Shown: piece by piece, positions 6,488 to 12,286 of the stretch
Position numbering within the stretch: position 1 is the stretch's first letter
Layout: each line of letters starts with the position of its first letter
Assembly (NCBI GenBank): GCA_964480445.1
Contig: CAYZPB010000028.1
Location: 1-12,286, forward strand
DNA: 12,286 nt
Reading direction: 5' to 3'
DNA from: CAYZPB01 sp964480445
Lineage (GTDB): Bacteria; Bacillota; Bacilli; Tepidibacillales; Tepidibacillaceae
Made by a program: the position numbers and the translations under genes
The notes under the pieces: model-generated
What the model was told of the DNA's origin: nothing
Database searches by the model: none
Seen by the model: only the letters and a program-made list of their open reading frames with translations

Positions 6488-9400
6488 TTATAGACTCCTT
6501 ACAGATATATGGCTTTGGTAAATTAGCCGATACAGAGATTAATCTATCCTCTGGTATAAATATCATCGAAGGTAGAAATGAAGCCGGCAAAAGCACACTG
6601 ATGGCTTTCGTGAGAGCAATATTATTTGGTTTTGCTAGTCGTAGAAATCTACACGAACGATATGAACCAATCGATGGTGGTAAGTTTGGCGGGAAACTAT
6701 TTTTGACGGCTGACAATGGTGAAAAATATATTATAGAGCGAATTTATACACAAAAAATTTCTGGTGATGTAGTTATAACGCTGCCATCTGGCGAACAGGC
6801 AGGCGAGGAGCAATTACCATCGATTATCGGTAAAATAAATGAGAATATCTTTCGCCAAGTATTTAGTTTTGGTTTAATGGAATTGCAGCAAATCGAGCTA
6901 TTAAATGATGATCAGATTAACGATTTTATCTACCATGTTGGAACTGGCTCGGTCAATCAAATATTAAAAATGAAAAAAGAGATTGAGAATAAGAAGAATG
7001 CACTTTTTTTACCATCTGGACGGAACCCATTAATAAATCAGCTATTAAAATCATTGGACGAGATTTCTGAGCAAATTAGAGAATTGGATAAAGAGGCAGA
7101 TAAGTATGCAGATTATCAGCAAGGGGCTGCTAATTTGAAAAAAGAGATAAAAAGACATGAAGAGCAGCTGGCCGAACTTGGTCAGAGCTTAACAGATAAA
7201 GAAAAATACATACAGGTCCATGAAACTTATATAGAATTGAAAAAAGTTGAATTAGATTTGGCAAATTACCCTGAAAACTTTAAGTTTCCTGAAGACGGTT
7301 TAAGGAGACTAGAGGATGCACAGTCTCAGCTAGACAAATTGATAGCAAAAGAGTCTGAGCTAAATGAGCGGGTTAAATTATTGCAAAAACAGATGATTGA
7401 TCTAAAAGAGGATGAGAGCTTGCACAGCCAGAGCAGTCAAATTAAATACCTTGAATCGCTGTTGGCTTTCTATATAGAAAGCTTAAAAAAAGAACAGTCT
7501 TATCTAGGAAGAATCGAGCTGATTGAAAGTAGAATCTTTGATAATCTTAGCTCGATTGGTAACGACTATGATGAAAAATTTGTCAGGGATTTTGAAATTA
7601 CGATTCAAGATAAAGATCAGTTGCAGAACTCTTATACTATTTTGGAAAAACAAAAACAAGAGATTGCTGAATTAACACGTGAAGCTGAAAGAGTTGAACA
7701 AGCTGAAGCAGAGACGCTTAATGCGATTAGTGTAATTAAGCAAGAAGATGAAAGTATAAAAGAAGCAGATGTTTTAATAGCTGAATTTCCGAGTATCCGT
7801 AATAATTGGTTCGACCTTAATGAAAACAGAATGGAACAAAGGCATAAAGAGGAACAGTTGACCTTATATCAGGAACAATTATCCTTACAAACTAAGCCCC
7901 TATTACTGGGCAACTTCTTTATTGTGCTATTTACAATTATTGCCGCAGTTTTCTCTTTTTATTATTTAGAGACACCTTTAATTATTGGTCTAGTTATATT
8001 GATTGGACTTATAGCAACTGCAACATATAACCTTTTGCGGCATACAGAAAACAGACGAAACAAACAAAGTATAAACAATCAGCTTGCTAGTGTAACTGAA
8101 CAGCTTAAAGGCCTAATGACAAAGGAAAATGAATTGATTGAAAGGATAGAGCCAACATTTAGAAAACAAGGTTTTACGGAACTCGACAATTCGGCTTTTT
8201 ATCGACTGGAACAAAACTATAATCTTGAACTTAGTAAATCTCTTATCCGCATGGGTGAGCAGAAGAGAATTGGTGAGTACGAGAAAGAGTTAAAGAACAT
8301 AAAAAGCAAGCAGGAGCGTTTAAAAGAGAGGTTAGCTACAAGTGATAAGGAGCATCGAACTCTCAAAACTGAGCTTCAAGACTGGATTGTAAGCAAGAGT
8401 CTACCTGCTAAAATAAATTTTAATACCTTAAATAGTTTAATTGGGATAATCGAGCGGACAAAAGAATCTATTGCTCAAAAGGATAGCTTGACAAAAGAAT
8501 TAGCAGAGACGAGGAATTTTTTAGCTGAATATCGCGCAAATATTAATAAGCTCTATGGTGCCGCGAAACTACCTGAAGACAAAGCACTCGACCAACATGT
8601 AAATGAACTTAGCGAACGGTTAACAACTTATAATGACAATCTTTTGCAGAATAAAAATAACCAGGAACGTATTACTGAGGCGGAAATTACCTTGCAGCAG
8701 AATAAAGAGGAAATTAAATTACTTAGAACAACAATAAAAGAACTAATTGATCATGCACAGGTTGCTGATGTTGAGGAGTTTTATAGCGCCGCGAGCAAAT
8801 TTAAGAAATATCGAGAATTAATCCACAAGAGGGAGCAGCTGCTTTTATCTATCAAGGTAAGAATCAATACAAGTAAAGAGAATGTTGACTTAATTAGCGC
8901 ACTCGACAATGTTGATTTTAATGAACTAATAGAAGATGTTGAAATTTTAGAGGTTGAACAGTATAAACTTATTAAATTAAATAAGGAATATCTGGTAAAA
9001 TCTGGCGAACTACAAGCTCAAATAAAAACAATGGAGACGGATACGCGCAGCTCTGAGTTAATAAATGAATACGAACAATTACGAGCGGAGCTAGGGCAGG
9101 CGAGCAAAGATTGGCTAGGTTATGCCTATAGCGAGCGATTATTAGAACAGACAATGAAGCTTTACGAAGAAGAGAAACAGCCGAATATTTTACGCAAAGC
9201 TGCTGTTTTGTTTAGTAAAATGACAGAAAACCGCTACACAAAACTAATCTCACCAATTGGTTCAAATAAACTAAGAGTGATTAGGGCAGACGGTGAGCAG
9301 TTTGAACCACAGTTTCTAAGTCGTGGCACAGTTGAACAACTATTTTTAGCGATTCGCTATGCATTGATAGATGAGTACTCGCAGCAATACCGACTACCTA

Positions 9401-9573
9401 TCATGCTAGATGATGTTTTAGTGAATTTTGATGAGTATCGCTTGGCTAGTGCTATCGAAATAATAAAAGAATTAGCTCAAAAACATCAGGTAATTATCTT
9501 TACCTGTCACCCAGAACTTACAAAAAGATTGAAAGATGCCGACGATAATGTTTATAATACGAAGTTAGCATAA
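6484..9573 (+). CDS. yhaN: YhaN-like AAA/ABC-type ATPase with long coiled coil and central membrane hairpin
   Basis: The 1029-residue product is a Rad50/SMC-like ATPase of the YhaN type. The N-terminal lobe has Walker A GRNEAGKST at residues 30-38. The C-terminal lobe has the signature SRGTVEQ (946-952), Walker B LPIMLDD (971-977) and an H-loop histidine in FTCHPEL (His1009). Between them are charged, Leu/Glu/Lys-rich helices typical of coiled coil, roughly 170-465 and 520-930. Near the centre, two hydrophobic segments (about 473-494 and 498-518) separated by a short LETP turn look like a membrane hairpin. No CxxC zinc hook or SMC-type hinge is visible, which argues against RAD50/SbcC and SMC proper. 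It is translationally coupled to yhaO (ATGA overlap, with GAGGAGG before the start), so it probably drives the YhaO nuclease, possibly at the membrane. Substrate and physiological role are inferred only. Confidence 0.87.
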   Translation: MIIDSLQIYGFGKLADTEINLSSGINIIEGRNEAGKSTLMAFVRAILFGFASRRNLHERYEPIDGGKFGGKLFLTADNGEKYIIERIYTQKISGDVVITLPSGEQAGEEQLPSIIGKINENIFRQVFSFGLMELQQIELLNDDQINDFIYHVGTGSVNQILKMKKEIENKKNALFLPSGRNPLINQLLKSLDEISEQIRELDKEADKYADYQQGAANLKKEIKRHEEQLAELGQSLTDKEKYIQVHETYIELKKVELDLANYPENFKFPEDGLRRLEDAQSQLDKLIAKESELNERVKLLQKQMIDLKEDESLHSQSSQIKYLESLLAFYIESLKKEQSYLGRIELIESRIFDNLSSIGNDYDEKFVRDFEITIQDKDQLQNSYTILEKQKQEIAELTREAERVEQAEAETLNAISVIKQEDESIKEADVLIAEFPSIRNNWFDLNENRMEQRHKEEQLTLYQEQLSLQTKPLLLGNFFIVLFTIIAAVFSFYYLETPLIIGLVILIGLIATATYNLLRHTENRRNKQSINNQLASVTEQLKGLMTKENELIERIEPTFRKQGFTELDNSAFYRLEQNYNLELSKSLIRMGEQKRIGEYEKELKNIKSKQERLKERLATSDKEHRTLKTELQDWIVSKSLPAKINFNTLNSLIGIIERTKESIAQKDSLTKELAETRNFLAEYRANINKLYGAAKLPEDKALDQHVNELSERLTTYNDNLLQNKNNQERITEAEITLQQNKEEIKLLRTTIKELIDHAQVADVEEFYSAASKFKKYRELIHKREQLLLSIKVRINTSKENVDLISALDNVDFNELIEDVEILEVEQYKLIKLNKEYLVKSGELQAQIKTMETDTRSSELINEYEQLRAELGQASKDWLGYAYSERLLEQTMKLYEEEKQPNILRKAAVLFSKMTENRYTKLISPIGSNKLRVIRADGEQFEPQFLSRGTVEQLFLAIRYALIDEYSQQYRLPIMLDDVLVNFDEYRLASAIEIIKELAQKHQVIIFTCHPELTKRLKDADDNVYNTKLA
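9529..9558 (+). promoter_or_regulatory. Likely promoter for the MFS transporter, inside the end of yhaN
   Basis: TTGAAA (9529-9534, five of six -35 positions) is followed after 18 bp by a perfect TATAAT (9553-9558). The predicted start near 9565 gives a leader of about 39 bases to the ATG at 9604. No terminator is seen between yhaN and the transporter, so read-through from upstream is also possible. Confidence 0.5.
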
Positions 9574-9603
9574 TATATTAGAGACTAGAAAGTTGGCAAC
9601 ATA

Positions 9604-10854
9604 ATGAATATGATCAGCAGAGTTTATCATGAATATCCGAAAAAGATTTGGGTATTAGCAGTAGCTATGGTTATCAATACAATGGGTATGTCAATGCTAT
9701 TCCCACTTAACACCTTATATATTAAGAATGTCCTTGGAGGCACAATTGCTGCTGCTGGTGTCATTTTAATGATTCAGCAGATGTTTAATATATTCGGCAA
9801 CGTAATTGGTGGCTGGGCCTATGACAAAATCGGTGCTAAAAATACTATTTTAGCAGGCATACTGATATCGATTGTCTTAGTTTTCTCCTTAATTTTTGTT
9901 AGTGATATTTCGATTTATGCAGTTTTTCTCGTGCTCTTAGGTTTGAGCAATGGTTTAATTTACCCGGCGATTTATGCGATGTCTGGAGCTTTATGGCCAG
10001 AAGGGGGCCGTAAAACCTATAATGTTATTTACGTTGCTAACAACCTTGGTGTTGCTTTCGGGCCAATTATAGGAGGAATTGCTTTTCAATTTTTACCGAG
10101 ACTAATATTCGTTACATATACAATTACCTTTATTTTTTTCCTATTATTAATACTGTTTGGTTTTCAGCAGAAGGATTGGGAAGCGATTAAAAGTAAATCA
10201 ACCGAGGAGAGACTAACTCCTTTAGGTGAAACAAGATCATTTAACAGCAGATATATTAACTTTGTACCGCTGCTGCTATTATCATTTGGTTTTTTAATTG
10301 CCTGGATTCCATATTCACAATGGTCTGTTAGTATAGCTGTTCATATTAATAATATTGGAATACCTTATTCACAATATACGATATTATGGACAATTAATGG
10401 TATAGTAATCGTGTTGGGACAGCCATTAATTGCTTTTTTAACCAAAAGAGTGCTGAAAAGCCTACACTCACAAATCTATACCGGTATCGTTATTTTTCTG
10501 CTTGCGTTCTTGATTTTATATTTTAATCCGTTTTACTATCTGGGCTTTGTGGTAGCGATGTTCGTAATAACCTTTGGTGAGATGCTGGCCTGGCCTGCAG
10601 TACCAACAGCTGCAGCCGAACTAGCGCCAACTGATAAAAAGGGATTATATCAGGGTATTGTAAGTAGCGCTGCTGCAGGGGGCCGAATGTTTGGAGTTTT
10701 TCTAGCTGGTATGCTTTTTGACTTGATTGGTATTTATAAAATTTATATTATTATGATGTTACTGCTTTCGCTCGCATTTTTCATTTTTACGATTTATGCC
10801 AGAGTTCCCAAAGAGCCAGCAGCAGAAACAGCCATAGATAAAATTCTCGAATAA
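9604..10854 (+). CDS. Major facilitator superfamily transporter, probable DHA1-type drug/solute exporter
   Basis: The 416-residue protein is almost entirely hydrophobic with about twelve predicted membrane helices in two halves, joined by a polar loop around residues 190-215. Motif A of the MFS reads GGWAYDKIGAK at residues 69-79, between helices 2 and 3. A motif-C-like segment, NNLGVAFGPIIGG (146-158), lies in the fifth helix; this motif is typical of proton-coupled antiporters, so export of a drug-like or metabolic compound is plausible. The substrate cannot be read from sequence. A motif-A-like loop in the second half is weak. The Shine-Dalgarno region is poor (only an AAAG stretch, AGAAAGTTGG, upstream), unlike the strong sites of its neighbours; a second in-frame ATG at 9610 does no better. 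It starts 30 bp after yhaN and lies 25 bp before the lipoprotein gene, suggesting co-transcription with the latter. Confidence 0.85.
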   Translation: MNMISRVYHEYPKKIWVLAVAMVINTMGMSMLFPLNTLYIKNVLGGTIAAAGVILMIQQMFNIFGNVIGGWAYDKIGAKNTILAGILISIVLVFSLIFVSDISIYAVFLVLLGLSNGLIYPAIYAMSGALWPEGGRKTYNVIYVANNLGVAFGPIIGGIAFQFLPRLIFVTYTITFIFFLLLILFGFQQKDWEAIKSKSTEERLTPLGETRSFNSRYINFVPLLLLSFGFLIAWIPYSQWSVSIAVHINNIGIPYSQYTILWTINGIVIVLGQPLIAFLTKRVLKSLHSQIYTGIVIFLLAFLILYFNPFYYLGFVVAMFVITFGEMLAWPAVPTAAAELAPTDKKGLYQGIVSSAAAGGRMFGVFLAGMLFDLIGIYKIYIIMMLLLSLAFFIFTIYARVPKEPAAETAIDKILE

Positions 10855-10879
10855 TAAAAATATTTTAGGAGGTAAGATA

Positions 10880-11737
10880 ATGAAAAAGATAACATTATTA
10901 ATCGTTCTTCTGCTAGTTGTTTCAATCGGTTTAATAGCTTGTCAGGGTGAAGAGCCTGAACCTGTAGAACCACCCACTGTTAAGAAACAGGAAATCTCCT
11001 TATATTTTACCGATGTTGCTTTAGCTGACATTTATCGTGAGCGACAGACGGTTCAGATTTCCGAGGATGAATTACTAGAAATGGTTGCTTTAGAAAGCTG
11101 GATAAAAGGTCCTAATAGTAATATGTTAACACCTTTAGTAAGTGCTGAGACAGAAGTACTTTCTGTTGAGAGTGTTGATGGCGTAGCAGAGGTAAATTTT
11201 TCTAAAGAGATACAAGATAGCCAGGTTGGTTCAACAGGGGAAGCCTATATTTTACAGCAAATTGTAATGATTATGGAGCAGTTTGGTTATGAATCAACGC
11301 AAATTTTGGTTGAAGGTGAGATTATAGAATCCTTGTTTGGGCATGTGGCAATAAATGAACCGCTATTTGCTTTTCCGCAATCAGCTTATTTAGATATTGA
11401 ATTACTTGAATCAGGCGAAATTGTTGCCCAAAATGCTACATTTAAGCTGTTTAGTCCAGCCCATAATTCTGTCCAACCACTAGGCACTTTAGTTTTTAAG
11501 GGACTTGCTAGAGTCTGGGAGGCAAGTTTTTCCTATGAACTTGTTGATAGTGCAGATGTAAGTATAAGCGATAACATTATGGCATCAGAAGGGGCACCAG
11601 GTTGGGGAGAATTTGAATTTGTAATCGACTTAGACGATAACTTCGTTGGACCATGTAGCTTAACACTTTACGAGTCAAGTGCCGTAGACGGTTCACCAAT
11701 TAACCAGCTAGAGGTTGAGTTTGATCTAGAGGATTAA
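10880..11737 (+). CDS. Lipoprotein with GerMN and Gmad2 domains
   Basis: The 285-residue product begins with a lysine-led hydrophobic signal and a lipobox LIAC, placing the lipidated cysteine at residue 21, followed by an acidic, proline-rich linker (residues 22-36). It should be anchored on the outer face of the membrane. Residues about 38-165 resemble the GerMN domain (ISLYFTD start, an LESWIKGP turn, VAEVNFSKE, then QQIVMIMEQFG). Residues about 170-284 resemble the Gmad2 immunoglobulin-like domain, with FKGLARVWEASFSYEL and YESSAVDGSPINQ as the most recognisable parts. These domains occur in spore-germination proteins such as GerM and in other envelope lipoproteins, so a spore role is possible but not shown. 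AGGAGG is well placed before the ATG. It is probably transcribed with the transporter 25 bp upstream; 35 bp separate it from the carbonic anhydrase. The specific function is unknown. Confidence 0.84.
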   Translation: MKKITLLIVLLLVVSIGLIACQGEEPEPVEPPTVKKQEISLYFTDVALADIYRERQTVQISEDELLEMVALESWIKGPNSNMLTPLVSAETEVLSVESVDGVAEVNFSKEIQDSQVGSTGEAYILQQIVMIMEQFGYESTQILVEGEIIESLFGHVAINEPLFAFPQSAYLDIELLESGEIVAQNATFKLFSPAHNSVQPLGTLVFKGLARVWEASFSYELVDSADVSISDNIMASEGAPGWGEFEFVIDLDDNFVGPCSLTLYESSAVDGSPINQLEVEFDLED

Positions 11738-11772
11738 TCTAAAAAGTACTGCTGTGTGATAGGAGGGCGTAA

Positions 11773-12286
11773 ATGAACAAATTATTCGATGGGGTTAAAG
11801 AATTTACTAGTGATGAATTTGACAAAAACAAGGAGTTGTTTCGCGAATTAAGCGATCTCCAAAAGCCACACACATTATTTATCACTTGCTCTGATTCGCG
11901 TGTAGTACCTACTATAATTACCAATAGTTTACCGGGAGAGTTATTTATTATTCAAAATGTAGCAAACATTGTTCCATATTACCGGTCATCTAACGAATAT
12001 GTTGCTACAACATCGGCAATTGAGTATGCGGTTTTAGTATTGAACGTTGAATATATAGTTGTCTGCGGGCATACTGATTGTGGTGGGTGTAAGGCATATT
12101 ATGAACAAAGCGAAATATTATCTCAGGCACCACATACAAAAAAATGGCTACAATTAATGGACCCAGTTAGAGAAAATGTTATGGAGATTCAGAAATATTT
12201 TGATGATACTGAAGTGGGATGGTTAGTCGAACAACAGAATGTGATTGTGCAATTAAATCATCTTTTAACTTATCCTTTTGTTAAAG
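11773..12286 (+). CDS. Beta-class carbonic anhydrase (C-terminally cut by the window edge)
   Basis: The reading frame starts at the ATG at 11773 behind AGGAGGG and remains open through the right edge, giving 171 residues; the C-terminus is missing. Beta carbonic anhydrases interconvert CO2 and bicarbonate in the cytosol. The zinc ligands are all present: Cys39 in ITCSDSR (37-43), and His100 and Cys103 in CGHTDCGGC. The catalytic Asp-Arg pair is Asp41-Arg43 within the same first motif. Intervening family segments are visible, including PGELFIIQNVANIVP and SAIEYAVLVLNVEYIVVCGH. An additional cysteine (Cys106) follows the zinc motif, in a GGC variant of the more usual GAM/GGI. No terminator separates it from the lipoprotein gene, so it may share that transcript. 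It could also be one of the related beta-CA-like proteins of uncertain activity, but the intact active-site set favours a working enzyme. Confidence 0.93.
   Translation, partial: MNKLFDGVKEFTSDEFDKNKELFRELSDLQKPHTLFITCSDSRVVPTIITNSLPGELFIIQNVANIVPYYRSSNEYVATTSAIEYAVLVLNVEYIVVCGHTDCGGCKAYYEQSEILSQAPHTKKWLQLMDPVRENVMEIQKYFDDTEVGWLVEQQNVIVQLNHLLTYPFVK

Noticed and set aside
8972..9154. Small minus-strand frame inside yhaN
   Set aside because: Shadow of the yhaN coding frame with no ribosome-binding site or domain.
6484..9573. Reading the large ATPase as Smc, which usually follows rnc
   Set aside because: No hinge domain is visible, the C-terminal signature SRGTVEQ and LDDVLVNFDE pattern fit YhaN, it has a central membrane hairpin, and it is coupled to yhaO.
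6484..9573. A phage-defence reading of the nuclease-ATPase pair
   Set aside because: The flanking genes are conserved housekeeping genes, there are no mobility genes, and the pair matches the common chromosomal YhaO-YhaN arrangement.
11739..11924. Minus-strand frame over the start of the carbonic anhydrase
   Set aside because: It is antisense to a clear carbonic anhydrase with an intact active-site motif, so it is a shadow.

Overview
The window reads as chromosomal housekeeping DNA from a low-GC Gram-positive bacterium (Bacillota). Three things point there. The gene order ylbL/sepM-like, ylbM (tmcAL) inverted, ylbN and rpmF is typical of that phylum, as is the order plsX, acpP, rnc. The ribosome-binding sites are strong AGGAGG types and composition is AT-rich. 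A lipoprotein with GerMN and Gmad2 domains suggests a spore-forming lineage (Clostridia or a relative), although that domain pair is not proof of sporulation. I cannot name a genus. I see no mobile element, CRISPR array, tRNA or rRNA.

Layout. (1) Positions 1-457 hold the C-terminal part of a Lon/S16-type PDZ protease. It converges, with an 8-bp overlap of stop ends, on tmcAL/ylbM on the minus strand (450-1646). (2) A 99-bp divergent region (1647-1745) carries a good sigma-A promoter for ylbN/yceD (DUF177) and rpmF, and a weaker overlapping one for tmcAL. A clear terminator follows rpmF. (3) plsX follows within 31 bp of that terminator. A perfect 10-bp inverted repeat frames the plsX ribosome-binding site and ends on the A of the start codon. 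acpP follows, then a tandem-repeat/terminator-like segment. (4) rnc, a divergent HAM1/RdgB-like nucleotide pyrophosphatase, a YhaO-like (SbcD/Mre11-type) phosphoesterase and a YhaN-like (Rad50-type) ATPase form a tight run with overlapping start/stop codons (1, 8 and 4 bp). (5) An MFS transporter has a likely promoter inside the end of yhaN. It is followed by the GerMN-Gmad2 lipoprotein and the start of a beta-class carbonic anhydrase, which runs off the right edge.

How the genes fit together. The left half joins tRNA modification, ribosome components and the lipid-synthesis partners PlsX and ACP, which are commonly co-located. The fapR and fab genes often found between rpmF and acpP in related genomes are absent here. 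The rnc-to-yhaN run looks like a translationally coupled set for nucleic-acid processing and nucleotide clean-up. It occupies the slot where smc-ftsY usually follows rnc. No clearly new defence or biosynthetic system is evident. The most unusual points are the substituted signature residues of the HAM1-like protein, the transmembrane hairpin at the middle of the YhaN coiled coil, and the hairpin framing the plsX translation start.
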